Notes: generated by a model not told the origin, from the letters alone. A stretch of 64,000 nucleotides of DNA from Anaerolineae bacterium UTCFX2 (GCA_002050125.1 MWTA01000020.1:18213-82212), one strand, 5' to 3'. Positions 8,736 through 17,634 are shown, counted from the stretch's first letter. Translations and numbers: made by a program.

Positions 8736-9803
8736 TTAGAGCCGGACTTCGATCCCCTGACCGGCGACCGCTTCGCCGATGATCCAGGCTGGCTGGTTTT
8801 GGGCGGCAGCCTGACTGAGGAAATCCTCGATTTTGTCGGGCGAGACCGTTAGGAGCAGCCCGCCGCTGGTCTGGGCATCGAAGAGCAAGGTCTTGCTGGG
8901 CTCGTCCATCTCAGGCGGAAAAAGCACCTGTTTACTGTAATAGGCTAGGTTGTCGAGCGAACCGCCCGGAAAAATCCAATCGGCGGCGTATTTCTGCGCG
9001 CCGGAGGTGAACGGAATTTTTGAGTAGTTGAAGCGCAAGCCCAACCTAGAGGCTTCAGCGATTTCCAGCGCATGCCCGATCAGGCTGAAACCCGTCACGT
9101 CCGTGCCGCCGCGCACTCCACAGGCGGTGGCGATCTCGGAGGCGGTTTTATTGAGACGCTTCATCCAGCGCACGGCTTCTGCCACGTCCTCCGCTTCGGC
9201 AATTTCGCGCTTGAGCGCGGTTGTGACCGTGCCAAAACCGAGCGGCTTGGTGAGCACCAGGAGATCGCCAACCCGCGCGCCGTTTTTGCTGATGAACCGT
9301 TCTGGGTGCACAAACCCAAGCACGACCAGCCCGTATTTGGGTTCTTTGTCCTGCACGGTATGACCGCCGGCGACGACCACGCCGGCTTCGCGGGCTTTTT
9401 CAGCGCCGCCGCGTAAAATCGCAGCGCCGATTTCAGTGGGCAGGTGAGGAGGCAGCGCGGCGATGTTGAGCGCCAGGAACGGCGCGCCGCCCATCGCGTA
9501 TACGTCCGAGAGGGCGTTCGCGGCTGCGATTGCGCCATAGTCGTAAGGGTCGTCCACAACCGGTGTGAAGAAGTCGACTGTGACAACCAGCGCCCGATCG
9601 TGATCCAACCGCCAGACCGAAGCGTCGTCGGGCTGACCAATGCCGACCAGCAGATTGGGATACTCCGCGGGTTGGAATAAGTCCTGGATGGGGCGCAGAA
9701 CCTGCGCCAGCGTCTCCGCATTCAGCTTAGACGCTCAACCAGCACAGTTTGAGAGAGTGGTCAGCCGGATCTGGCGACCAGACGGTGGGTTTTCCTGTTC
9801 CAT
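8736..9803 (-). CDS. selD: Selenide, water dikinase (SelD), selenocysteine-containing
   Basis: SelD makes selenophosphate, the selenium donor for selenocysteine, from selenide and ATP. Reading the minus strand through the TGA at 9737-9735 gives a continuous 355-residue SelD. The N terminus reads IRLTTLSNCAGUASKL, with Sec at residue 23 in the glycine-rich catalytic loop, where other SelDs have Cys or Sec. It continues into LLVGIGQPDDASVW, the DHDRALVVTVDFFTPVVDDPYDYG signature, and AGGHTVQDKEPKYG. Without recoding, the frame would begin at an internal TTG (9608) and lose the active site. A SECIS-like hairpin follows the UGA. ATG 9803 is used; an in-frame ATG at 9827 is an alternative and neither has a strong ribosome site. 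Confidence 0.92.
9695..9726 (-). promoter_or_regulatory. Candidate bacterial SECIS element of selD
   Basis: Counting from the base after UGA (+1 = 9734), GAAUGCG at +12 to +18 pairs with CGCA and UUC at +29 to +37, with a two-base GG bulge. An extra GC/GC pair extends the stem to +9/+40. The apical loop (+19 to +28) starts with G at the usual distance from UGA. An alternative stem GCGUCU (+1 to +6) with AGACGC (+20 to +25) competes, so the fold is less certain than in the selW-like gene. Confidence 0.55.
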
Positions 9804-9899
9804 GTTTGCAATGTTGTCCTGCGGCATTTCCGCACGGTCGGTTAAATTCCGACAATCCTTTCAATTCAAAATGATTGCTGAGAGCAACGGACGCTGAGA

Positions 9900-9905
9900 A
9901 TTATA
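9900..9905 (-). promoter_or_regulatory. Possible -10 element for selD
   Basis: A perfect TATAAT lies on the minus strand about 70-95 bp ahead of the possible selD starts, downstream of the dtd hairpin. The -35 is poor, so selD could also be read from the T-box promoter. Confidence 0.35.
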
Positions 9906-9922
9906 ACTTCAATTCTGTTGAT

Positions 9923-9955
9923 GACCAGGAGGCGCGCAGGACGCGCCGTCTGGTC
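9923..9955 (-). terminator. Hairpin overlapping the dtd stop codon
   Basis: Two nested perfect 6-bp arms (GACCAG with CTGGTC, GGCGCG with CGCGCC) form a strong hairpin at the end of dtd. No T-run follows, so it may be an mRNA end or attenuation structure rather than a classical terminator. Confidence 0.45.
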
Positions 9956-10391
9956 AACGCTCCAGCCAGATCGTCACCGGACCGTCGTTGTCGATCTCTA
10001 CCAACATGTTGGCGCCAAATTCGCCGGTCTGCGTGGGGACCCCCAGGGCGTTCAGCTTCGCAGCGAAAAGGTCCACCAGGCGACGCGCGATTTCGGGTGG
10101 GGCGGCGTTGATGAACGAGGGCCGGCGCCCTTTGCGCGTGTCGGCGTAGAGTGTGAATTGGGAGACCACGATCGTTTCGCCGTGCACGTCAAGCAGCGAG
10201 CGGTTGATCTTACCTTGCTCGTCCTCGAAGATGCGCAGGTTGGCGATCTTCTCCACCAGATAGCTGGTTTGTTCTTCTCCGTCCTGGGGCCCGATCCCCA
10301 GCAGGATGACTATGCCCTGCCCGATTTGGGCGACCGTGCGCCCCGAGACAGAGACCCGTCCGCGGCGAACGCGCTGTAGAACCGCTCTCAT
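9954..10391 (-). CDS. dtd: D-aminoacyl-tRNA deacylase
   Basis: A 145-residue Dtd, which hydrolyses D-amino acids (and glycine from tRNA-Ala) off mischarged tRNA. Seen are the start [15 protein letters not shown], the active-site [17 protein letters not shown] with the conserved SQ/T pair near residue 78, and the cross-subunit Gly-Pro motif in [11 protein letters not shown]. Length is normal. Its ATG overlaps the trpS stop (ATGA), so it belongs to the T-box operon. Confidence 0.95.
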   Translation of the reverse strand: MRAVLQRVRRGRVSVSGRTVAQIGQGIVILLGIGPQDGEEQTSYLVEKIANLRIFEDEQGKINRSLLDVHGETIVVSQFTLYADTRKGRRPSFINAAPPEIARRLVDLFAAKLNALGVPTQTGEFGANMLVEIDNDGPVTIWLER

Positions 10392-11395
10392 TTGCCCATC
10401 ACTTTTGGAAGCCCAACCGCTTCCCGAACTTCCTGCATTGTCCGCTCTGCAATCGTATCAGCGCGCTTTCGCCCGTCTTCGAGCACCTCCCAAACCTGGT
10501 CCGGTTCTTGATCCAGGCGGGCGCGCTGCTCGCGGTAGGGCGCCAGATGGAGGTTCAGGTTGTGCGCCAGCATTTTCTTGCAGTCCACGCAGCCGATGCC
10601 AGCCCGGCGGCATTCCACGTCGATCATGCTGACCTCTGCAGGTGAAGAGAAGACCTTGTGAAAGGAGAAGACGTTGCAGACATCCGGATTGCCCGGATCG
10701 GTGCGGCGAATGCGCGCCGGGTCGGTCACCATCTGCATCACGCGTTGGGTGGTTTCCTCGGGCGAAGCCGCCAGTTCGATGTGATTGTCGAGACTTTTGC
10801 TCATCTTCTGCTGACCGTCAATACCCAGCACCTTGGGAACCTCGGTGGCTTTCATTTGCGGCTCGATCAGCACATTGCTGTTGTAACGATAGTTGAACGA
10901 GCGCACAGTCTCGCGGGCGAACTCGAGGTGCGGCTGCTGATCCACTCCAACCGGCACGAGGTCGGTCTTATACAAGACGATGTCGGCGGTCATCAGCACC
11001 GGGTAGCCCACCAGCCCATAATTGATGTTATACGGCTGCTGGCGGGCTTTTTCTTTGAAGGTCGGCAGGTCGGTCAGCTTGCCCAGAGGCGTCACCATGG
11101 ATAAATAAGTGTGCAGTTCCATGACCTCTGGCACTTGCGATTGCACGAACAGGATCGTCTCGGCGGGGCGAATGCCGAGCGCCAGCCAGTCGAGCGCCAT
11201 CTCATAAGTGTTCTGGCGCAGGTTCTCGGTCGATTCAACGGTGGTCAGGGCGTGCACGTCCGCAATGCAGTAGACGCATTCGTAGTTCTCCTGCAAGGCG
11301 ATGTAGTTTTGAATGGCGCCCAAGTAATTACCCAGGTGTTGGCGTCCGGTTGGACGGGCGGCGGAGAATACGCGGCCTTTTTTAGGTTTTGTCAT
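10388..11395 (-). CDS. trpS: Tryptophanyl-tRNA synthetase
   Basis: A 335-residue class I synthetase that charges tRNA-Trp. The HIGH-type motif is [12 protein letters not shown] near residue 16 and the KMSKS loop is QKMSKSLDN near residue 195. Also seen are the [18 protein letters not shown] region and the [10 protein letters not shown] motif. The start codon overlaps the stop of the selenoprotein W-like gene. Both lie behind a T-box leader with a UGG (Trp) specifier, so expression should rise when tRNA-Trp is uncharged. Confidence 0.96.
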   Translation of the reverse strand: MTKPKKGRVFSAARPTGRQHLGNYLGAIQNYIALQENYECVYCIADVHALTTVESTENLRQNTYEMALDWLALGIRPAETILFVQSQVPEVMELHTYLSMVTPLGKLTDLPTFKEKARQQPYNINYGLVGYPVLMTADIVLYKTDLVPVGVDQQPHLEFARETVRSFNYRYNSNVLIEPQMKATEVPKVLGIDGQQKMSKSLDNHIELAASPEETTQRVMQMVTDPARIRRTDPGNPDVCNVFSFHKVFSSPAEVSMIDVECRRAGIGCVDCKKMLAHNLNLHLAPYREQRARLDQEPDQVWEVLEDGRKRADTIAERTMQEVREAVGLPKVMGK

Positions 11396-11643
11396 AACCT
11401 CTCCTTCAATCCTTTGCGGATGAGCGTGGTAATTTCACCAGATTCAGCGTGCCGGCTTGTTTGCAGTTTCGAATACACCAGCCGGTCATTCACGCTGACT
11501 TCGAAGCGCCCGCCATCGGAGGGCGTCAGCGTTAGCGTCTCGATCCCGGCTTCGAATTGTTCGAGCAATTCGGCTGCCAGACTGACAGCCCGGTTTGTAT
11601 AATGTCAAACGGCGCAGTAGACGATTTGAATTTTCATGCGCAT
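11392..11643 (-). CDS. SelW-like (Rdx family) selenoprotein
   Basis: Reading the minus strand through the TGA at 11607-11605 gives an 83-residue Rdx/SelT-SelW-SelH family protein. It opens MRMKIQIVYCAVUHYTNRA with a Cys10-x-x-Sec13 redox motif, and continues with ELLEQFEAGIETLTLTPSDG, GGRFEVSV and HAESGEITTLI. This matches the family pattern of a thioredoxin-like fold with an N-terminal CxxU/CxxC motif. ATG 11643 has an AGGAGG site 6 nt upstream; M3 (11637) is a less likely start. A textbook SECIS hairpin follows the UGA. The stop overlaps the trpS ATG. Family members are small thiol or selenol redox proteins of unsettled partner. Confidence 0.93.
11572..11590 (-). promoter_or_regulatory. Bacterial SECIS element of the selW-like gene
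   Basis: With +1 the base after UGA (11604), GGCUGUC (+15 to +21) pairs with GGCAGCC (+27 to +33), seven pairs including one G-U. It closes a five-base loop AGUCU. The loop carries G at +23 and U at +24, the two positions critical in the E. coli fdhF SECIS. Confidence 0.88.
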
Positions 11644-11669
11644 AACGAGCCTCCTGGTCAGAACAATGC

Positions 11670-11953
11670 AAAACCCCGCCGGTGATGCGACGGGGGTAGA
11701 GAGCCAGCTTCACAAAACGGGTTGGTCAATCGGCAGCCCGATCAAAGATCAGGACGGCAGATGAACCACCTGCCCGGATAACGGCGGCAAGACCGACGCA
11801 GGCTACGCGGAATGGCTCAAGCCCATTCCTTTCACCTTGCAGCTCAGAGGCCCATTCGGCATCGGCGTACAGACGGGATTATCACCAGCGCCCGCTCTCT
11901 GGGCTGTCGTCTCGATGCGTACTATCCCTCGTCAAAGCTTTTTAGTTTCGATT
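11670..11953 (-). promoter_or_regulatory. T-box riboswitch with Trp (UGG) specifier
   Basis: This minus-strand leader of about 280 nt has the T-box layout. The Stem I base pairs GAGG (11930-11927) with CCUC (11850-11847). The next helix pairs GCAUCG (11918-11913) with CGAUGC (11864-11859). The specifier loop lies between them. The distal AGAGAGC motif is at 11900-11894. The 3' side of the specifier loop reads GAA-UGG-G, placing UGG at 11854-11852. A UGGC at 11706-11703 fits pairing with the 3' end of a G73 tRNA-Trp. A terminator follows, with arms 11688-11695 and 11674-11682 and a U-tract at 11673-11670. It controls the selW-like gene, trpS and dtd. Confidence 0.85.
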
Positions 11954-11959
11954 GGCGAT

Positions 11960-11969
11960 AGTATATCAC
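11960..11969 (-). promoter_or_regulatory. Extended -10 promoter of the T-box operon
   Basis: TGTGATATACT on the minus strand (TATACT at 11965-11960) forms a TGnTATACT extended -10. The same 11 bases occur in front of rpsB. Confidence 0.6.
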
Positions 11970-12227
11970 AAGTGCGAAACCCGAAATGGCAATCTATGGG
12001 TTGCGCTATCAAAGACCGGGCAACTTTGGCAACTAAAAAGATGATTATCTCGATGGAGTATGCTACAATAATTGATTGACCGGTAATGTGCGAATCATTC
12101 CCCAAATTAAAATTGCTCAGATTCTCGGAAGATTTGGTGGCAGCACATATTAGAGGGGCTGTAAAAAGTTCAACGGGGTTTCAAGCCAGCAGCCTGGACC
12201 TCGTAACTGTATAGAAAGCGAATCAAA

Positions 12228-13097
12228 ATGAGCCAAAAGACTGATATCCGACCTTCACCAATTGCGGGGCAATGGTATCCTGCAAATCCGGTCAGCCTGG
12301 CTGATTCTGTCGACCATTATCTGGATCAGGCGCGCCTACCGGCGCTGGGCGGTCAGGTGATTGGCGTGATCGCGCCGCATGCCGGTCATCTCTACTCCGG
12401 TCCGGTGGCAGGGTATGCCTTCGCCGCCCTGCGCGGGATGCAGCCCGAGGTGGTTGTGGTTGTCTCGCCAATGCATTATCCCTATAGCGAACCGCTGCTC
12501 AGTACGGCGCATGACGCCTATCGCACCCCGTTGGGTGATATCCCGGTTGATCAGCCGTCTTTAAGCAGGCTGGATCAACACTTGAAGGAAACGCGCAATA
12601 TTGGATTGGAGCGGGTGAAGCGCGACCCTGAACATTCGCTCGAGATCGAACTGCCTTTCTTGCAGCGGGCATTAGCCGGTCCTTTTAAACTCGTCCCGAT
12701 CATGGTCGTCGATCCGAGCGTCCGGACCGCGCGCCTGCTCGGCGAGGCGATCAGCCGGCTGGTCGCCGAAAGCGGCTGGGTCCCGGGCAAACAGGTGATC
12801 CTGGTTGCCAGCACCGATCTTTCCCATTTCTACCCACAGAGCGTGGCTAACGCGCTGGACGCCGAATTGTTGCGCCGGGTAGGTGATTTCGATCCGGCAG
12901 GAGTGATACGCGCCGAAGAAGAAGGAAAGGGGTTTGCGTGCGGGCGCGGCGCAGTGGCGGCAGTCATGTTTGCTGCCCAAAGAATGGGTGCAGACCAAAT
13001 TCGCGTGCTGCATTATGCCACTTCGGGAGACGTCACCGGGGATTATGAGCGGGTCGTCGGGTACGGCGCGGCGGTGATCACCAAACGGGAAGGTTAG
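12228..13097 (+). CDS. MEMO1 family protein (AmmeMemoRadiSam system protein B type)
   Basis: A 289-residue MEMO-family protein, related to class III extradiol dioxygenases. Seen are IRPSPIAGQWYPANP at the N terminus, VIAPHAGHLYSGPVAGYA near residue 49, VVVVSPMHYPY, DPEHSLEIELPFLQ, VASTDLSHFYP near residue 190, and CGRGAVAAVM with the conserved Cys. The His and Cys positions that could bind metal are kept. In many bacteria it accompanies an AMMECR1 protein and a radical-SAM protein, but neither is adjacent here. The biochemical role of bacterial members is not established. A CBS membrane-protein gene follows 10 bp later. Confidence 0.88.
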   Translation: MSQKTDIRPSPIAGQWYPANPVSLADSVDHYLDQARLPALGGQVIGVIAPHAGHLYSGPVAGYAFAALRGMQPEVVVVVSPMHYPYSEPLLSTAHDAYRTPLGDIPVDQPSLSRLDQHLKETRNIGLERVKRDPEHSLEIELPFLQRALAGPFKLVPIMVVDPSVRTARLLGEAISRLVAESGWVPGKQVILVASTDLSHFYPQSVANALDAELLRRVGDFDPAGVIRAEEEGKGFACGRGAVAAVMFAAQRMGADQIRVLHYATSGDVTGDYERVVGYGAAVITKREG

Positions 13098-13107
13098 AGT
13101 TTTTTTA

Positions 13108-14463
13108 ATGAATGAGAGCGCTCTATTTGATGTGCTTGGATTGGTCTCGATCGCGGTTTTCGTCTTGGCGAATGGTTTTTTTGTTGCCGCAGAATTCTCA
13201 TTGATCAGCGTACGGCGCACCCGCATCGCCGAACTGACCGCGCGCGGACAGACAGGGGCTAAGGCGGTGCAAGAGGCGATTTCAAACCCAGACCGGGTGA
13301 TCGCCGCGACCCAGCTTGGGATCACTTTATCCAGCCTGGCGCTGGGATGGGCAGGGGAGCCGGCGCTTAGCCACCTGATCTATCCCATTGTGGCGCTCTT
13401 CCCCCGCGCAATCCAGAGCGGGCTTTCACACAGTATTTCTTCCATCCTGGCGTTCTCAGTAATCACCTTCCTGCATGTTGTTGTCGGCGAGTTGGCGCCA
13501 AAGTCAATTGCGCTGCAAAATCCCGAACGCACATCGATTGTCGTGGCAGGTCCGACGCTGCTCACCGAAAAGATTTTTAAGCCGGTGATCTGGGCGCTCA
13601 ATGGCGCCGGCAATGGTTTATTGCGCTTGCTCGGAATCCAGCCAGCCAGCGGTCACCAGCTTGTGCATTCTGTGGAAGAATTGCGAATGTTGGTGAGCGC
13701 CAGCGCGGACCAGGGAGTAGTGCGCGCGGACGAACGCGAGATGCTCAACGCCGTTTTTGACTTCGGCGAGTTGATGGTGCGCCAGGTGCTCATGCCGCGC
13801 ACCGAGGTGGTGGGGGTACAGGCGGATACACCCCTAGATGAAGTGATCACCCTGGTTACTCAGACCTCCTATACCAAATTTCCGGTCTATGAAGACAGCC
13901 TGGATCAGGTGATCGGCATTGTCCAGGTGCGCGACCTCTTGAGCGCGATGCAGTCTCCCGATTGTAAGGAATGCGTGGCGCGCGATTTTGTGCGGGAGCC
14001 GCTCTACGTGCCGGAAACCCTGCCGGTGCGCGCCCTGCTGCGCCTCTTCCGGGATCAACGCCAACACATGGCGATTGTGTTGGATGAATTCGGCGGCACC
14101 GCCGGGATCGCCACCCTCCAGGACCTGCTGGAGGAGATCGTTGGCGAAGTGAGCGACCTGTATGACCAAAGCTTGCCAGGCTTTCAGAGCTTGCCAGACG
14201 GATCGATCCTGGTTGACGGCTTGACCCAACTCGAGGAGGTCAATCAACATCTCGACCTGAACCTGGTTGAGCCGCATTACGACACGATTGCCGGCTTTGT
14301 TATGGGAAAGCTCGGTCGCATCCCGCGCCAGAACGACGTGGTGGAAGGCGAGGACGTGCGGGTGCGGGTGGTCGAGATGGACGGGCTGAGGGTGAGCCGG
14401 GTCTCGCTGAGCCTGAAAGGCGAGGGGGGCAATCCGAAACCGGCTACAAGTAAAGATTCGTAA
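13108..14463 (+). CDS. DUF21/CBS-domain membrane protein (CorC/HlyC family)
   Basis: A 451-residue protein with an N-terminal DUF21 (CNNM) membrane domain of about four helices ([21 protein letters not shown] onward), a pair of CBS domains around residues 220-340 ([20 protein letters not shown] and [19 protein letters not shown]), and a C-terminal CorC_HlyC domain ([21 protein letters not shown]). Relatives export or regulate Mg2+ or Co2+; the hemolysin name is historical. The first base of the next start lies 19 bp on. Confidence 0.9.
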   Translation: MNESALFDVLGLVSIAVFVLANGFFVAAEFSLISVRRTRIAELTARGQTGAKAVQEAISNPDRVIAATQLGITLSSLALGWAGEPALSHLIYPIVALFPRAIQSGLSHSISSILAFSVITFLHVVVGELAPKSIALQNPERTSIVVAGPTLLTEKIFKPVIWALNGAGNGLLRLLGIQPASGHQLVHSVEELRMLVSASADQGVVRADEREMLNAVFDFGELMVRQVLMPRTEVVGVQADTPLDEVITLVTQTSYTKFPVYEDSLDQVIGIVQVRDLLSAMQSPDCKECVARDFVREPLYVPETLPVRALLRLFRDQRQHMAIVLDEFGGTAGIATLQDLLEEIVGEVSDLYDQSLPGFQSLPDGSILVDGLTQLEEVNQHLDLNLVEPHYDTIAGFVMGKLGRIPRQNDVVEGEDVRVRVVEMDGLRVSRVSLSLKGEGGNPKPATSKDS

Positions 14464-14481
14464 ATCACCCGGGGAAGCGCA

Positions 14482-17043
14482 TTGAATTCAGAAAACCGCC
14501 GGGCAGAAGATCGTCCAAGCTTTATCGAAGTCGCCGTCAACGTCCCCCAGGTCAGCGGGGTTTTCCATTATCACCTGCCAGACGAGTTGAAAGACCAGGC
14601 GCAAACCGGGCAATTGGTGCTGGCGCCCTTTGGGGCGCAGATCGTTCAGGGGGTGATATTAGGCTCCGTGGAACAGCCGCTGGTGGCGCAAACCCGCCCG
14701 ATTCTGGATCTGGTTGACCCCGAGATCTCGCTGACCCCGCAGCAAATTGCGCTGGCAAAGCAAATGGCCGCGGACTGGTTAGCCCCTCTGGCTGCCTGTA
14801 TCGGCTTAATGCTGCCGCCGGGCGTGGATCAGCCGGCGGACCTGATCTACACTGCTCAGGGACATCTGCCGCAGGGTTTGAGCGCTACCCAGCAGCGGCT
14901 GCTGAAACTGCTCTACCAGCGCGGCCCGCTGCGCGGCCGGCAGATCGATCATGCCATGCGGCGGGTGCATTGGCGGGCGGCGGCTCAGGCGCTGATCCGG
15001 CGGGGGCTGGTGCACACTGAGCGCCAAACACCCGCTCCTACGCTGCGCCCTAAGCTCAGGCGCACGGTGGAGCTGGCAGTTTCGCCTGATGAGGCTCAGG
15101 CTGCCTTGCCCGATCTGGGACGACCGGGTGCGGCAGCGCTGGCGCGCCGCCAGGCGATGTTGAAGTACCTGATCCGCGAAAAGCAGGCAGTAGATGCAGC
15201 ATGGCTGTACGCCGAGAGTGGCGGAAGTTCGGCTGATCTGCGCTATCTGGAAGAGCGCGGCTTGATCCGCCTGGGGGAGAGCCAGACCTGGCGGGATCCG
15301 CTCGAAAAATTGACCTTCGCTGATTATGCGGCGCCCCTGCTGACATCCGATCAGCTGCGCGTCTGGAAGGCGGTGCAGGAGCATTTAGACGAGGCCGGCT
15401 CTGGCAAAGCGGTTCTGCCGCTGCTGCTGCACGGCGTCACCGGTTCAGGGAAGACGGAAATCTATCTGCGCGCGGTTCAAGAGGTCCTTGATCGCGGGCT
15501 GCAGGCAATCGTGCTTGTGCCTGAGATTGCGCTTACCCCTCAGACGATCCAGCGGTTTGCCGGACGCTTTGCCGGGCGCGTCGGGCTGGTCCATTCCGGG
15601 CTCTCGGACGGCGAGCGTTACGATACCTGGCGCCGAGCGCGGCTCGGCGAACTGAACCTGGTGGTCGGTCCGCGCAGCGCGCTGTTCACGCCCTTTACCC
15701 GGCTGGGCTTGATTGTGGTGGATGAATGTCATGACGATTCGTATTATCAGGCTGAGCCCGCGCCGCGCTTCAATGCCCGCCAGGCGGCGGTGAGCTATGC
15801 AGGTTTGGCGGGCGCGGTCTGCCTGATGGGTTCTGCAACGCCGGATGTGGTGAGTATCTACCAGAGCCAGCAAGGGAAGCTGCGGCTTGTGGAACTTCCA
15901 GCGCGCATCCTGGCGCATCGCTCGGCGGTTCAGCGCCAGATGGAGTTGATCCGACAAAGGGACGGGGTGGAAGCCCAGGGGCGCTTCCGGGTCCTGGAAG
16001 GTCAGGCGGAGACGATCGATCTGCCGCCGGTCAGCGTGGTGGATATGCGCGAGGAGTTGAAAGCGGGCAACCGTTCGATTTTCAGCCAATCGCTGCAGGG
16101 GGCGCTGGCGCAGGCGCTTTCTCAAGGAGAGCAGGCTATTCTTTTCCTGAACCGGAGGGGGAGCGCCACGTATGTCTTCTGCCGCGATTGTGGGTATACC
16201 CTGCGCTGCCCGCGCTGCGAGATACCCCTGACTTATCATGAAACCGAGGACAGCCTTCTTTGCCATTATTGCGCTTACCGCCGCAGGATGCCCCAGAAAT
16301 GCCCCGAATGCGGCGGAAACCGCATCCGCCAATATGGAACCGGCACGCAGAAGGTCGAGAGCGATCTGAAGGCGCTTTTTCCCGCAATGCGGGTTCTACG
16401 CTGGGATTATGAAACCACGCGGCGCAAGGGCGCACATGCTGAGATTCTCAGCCGTTTTAGCGCCCATCAGGCGGATGTGCTGGTTGGCACTCAGATGCTT
16501 GCCAAAGGCATGGACCTGCCGTTGGTCACACTGGTAGGCGTGGTGCTGGCGGATGTGGGTCTCAGCTTGCCGGATTATCGCGCCAATGAGCGCACCTTCC
16601 AGGTCCTGACGCAGGTCGCAGGTCGGGCGGGAAGAAGTCCGCTTGGCGGCGAGGTGATCCTGCAAACCTTTCAGCCCGAGCATTATGTGATCCGCATTGC
16701 TGCCAAACACGATATCAAAGCGTTTTACCGTCAGGAATTGGAATACCGGCAGCGCCTGGGCTATCCACCCTTTGCGCGGCTGGTCAGGTTAGAATTTCGC
16801 GACTTTAATTCTGAAAAGGCGGAGCAGGCGGCGCAGACAATGGCGCTCCAGATCCGGGAATGGATCGAGGAAGGGGGGCGGCGCGCTACCCGGATGATCG
16901 GGCCGGCGCCCTGCTTCTTCAGCCGGATGAGCGGGCAGTACCGCTGGCAGATCGTGCTGTGCGGGCCCGACCCAGCCTCGCTCATCTCGCCGCGCGACCT
17001 GACCGGCTGGCGCGTGGAGGTCGATCCGCCCAATTTGCTTTAA
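14482..17043 (+). CDS. priA: Primosomal protein N' (replication restart helicase)
   Basis: An 853-residue PriA. The N-terminal fork-binding domain (EVAVNVPQVSGVFHYHLP) is followed by the Walker A GVTGSGKTEIY near residue 319, a DECHDDSYYQ box, the zinc-binding cysteine cluster CRDCGYTLRCPRCEIPL..CHYC..CPECGG around residues 570-610, and the helicase C-terminal QVAGRAGR. It reloads the replisome at stalled forks. The start is TTG at 14482, which matches where PriA N termini begin. A GGGGA stretch lies upstream. Confidence 0.93.
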   Translation: MNSENRRAEDRPSFIEVAVNVPQVSGVFHYHLPDELKDQAQTGQLVLAPFGAQIVQGVILGSVEQPLVAQTRPILDLVDPEISLTPQQIALAKQMAADWLAPLAACIGLMLPPGVDQPADLIYTAQGHLPQGLSATQQRLLKLLYQRGPLRGRQIDHAMRRVHWRAAAQALIRRGLVHTERQTPAPTLRPKLRRTVELAVSPDEAQAALPDLGRPGAAALARRQAMLKYLIREKQAVDAAWLYAESGGSSADLRYLEERGLIRLGESQTWRDPLEKLTFADYAAPLLTSDQLRVWKAVQEHLDEAGSGKAVLPLLLHGVTGSGKTEIYLRAVQEVLDRGLQAIVLVPEIALTPQTIQRFAGRFAGRVGLVHSGLSDGERYDTWRRARLGELNLVVGPRSALFTPFTRLGLIVVDECHDDSYYQAEPAPRFNARQAAVSYAGLAGAVCLMGSATPDVVSIYQSQQGKLRLVELPARILAHRSAVQRQMELIRQRDGVEAQGRFRVLEGQAETIDLPPVSVVDMREELKAGNRSIFSQSLQGALAQALSQGEQAILFLNRRGSATYVFCRDCGYTLRCPRCEIPLTYHETEDSLLCHYCAYRRRMPQKCPECGGNRIRQYGTGTQKVESDLKALFPAMRVLRWDYETTRRKGAHAEILSRFSAHQADVLVGTQMLAKGMDLPLVTLVGVVLADVGLSLPDYRANERTFQVLTQVAGRAGRSPLGGEVILQTFQPEHYVIRIAAKHDIKAFYRQELEYRQRLGYPPFARLVRLEFRDFNSEKAEQAAQTMALQIREWIEEGGRRATRMIGPAPCFFSRMSGQYRWQIVLCGPDPASLISPRDLTGWRVEVDPPNLL

Positions 17044-17112
17044 TTTCCTTCGCAAAATCGGCGTTTGATAGGTAAAATTGGATTATTCACAAAAAGAAAT
17101 CAGGAGTGGGCT

Positions 17113-17628
17113 ATGCCGCCGCAACGCAATGAAGTTATCACCTGGGAAGATGTCGATCGTTTGATTGATCATCTGCTGCCGCAATTCGAGGAAGACTTTG
17201 ACGCCATGGTGATTATCACCCGCGGCGGGCTGATCCCTGGTGGAATGCTGGCAGAAGCGATGGGGATTACGCATATTCTCAACGCCGCGGTGGATTTCCC
17301 CACTCAGGTCCGGATGGAAAAAGCGAAATTGATGGCTTGGCCGCAGTTCATCCAGTTCCCCGATGACAGCGCCCTGCGCGGCCGGCGGACGTTAATCGTG
17401 GACGATGTGTGGGGTTCGGGCAGGACAATTACCTCGGTGAAGATCCGCGTTGCGGCAGCAGGTAGTTTTCCGAGCACCTGTGTGCTGCACTTCAACCCTT
17501 ACCGCAACTTGTTTGGTTCATCCCGCCCCGATTATTACGCCGCGATCACCGACGCGCACATCATCTACCCCTGGGAAATCGACCGCGGTCCCGACCGGGT
17601 TCTGCTCTCTGAGCATCCCACGGGTTGA
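17113..17628 (+). CDS. Phosphoribosyltransferase-family protein
   Basis: A 171-residue type I PRTase with the PRPP loop RTLIVDDVWGSGRTITSV near residue 109 and an N-terminal ITWEDVDRLIDHLLPQF. Relatives include xanthine/hypoxanthine PRTases, but the hood that sets base specificity is not diagnostic, so the substrate is open. ATG 17113 follows an AGGAG site at 17102-17106 and replaces an upstream in-frame start. A bidirectional terminator follows the stop. Confidence 0.85.
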   Translation: MPPQRNEVITWEDVDRLIDHLLPQFEEDFDAMVIITRGGLIPGGMLAEAMGITHILNAAVDFPTQVRMEKAKLMAWPQFIQFPDDSALRGRRTLIVDDVWGSGRTITSVKIRVAAAGSFPSTCVLHFNPYRNLFGSSRPDYYAAITDAHIIYPWEIDRGPDRVLLSEHPTG

Positions 17629-17634
17629 GCAACC

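Noticed and set aside
9608..9735. The 290-residue selD frame starting at TTG 9608 as the real gene
   Set aside because: It lacks the conserved N-terminal catalytic loop, which is present in the same frame immediately upstream of the TGA.
9800..9955. A tRNA-Sec (selC) gene between dtd and selD
   Set aside because: No 90+ nt cloverleaf with UCA anticodon and long variable arm could be formed; only a simple hairpin is there.
11837..12079. 80-residue plus-strand frame opposite the T-box leader
   Set aside because: Arginine/proline-poor quality aside, it has no ribosome site and no recognisable family, and it lies on the opposite strand of a convincing RNA element.
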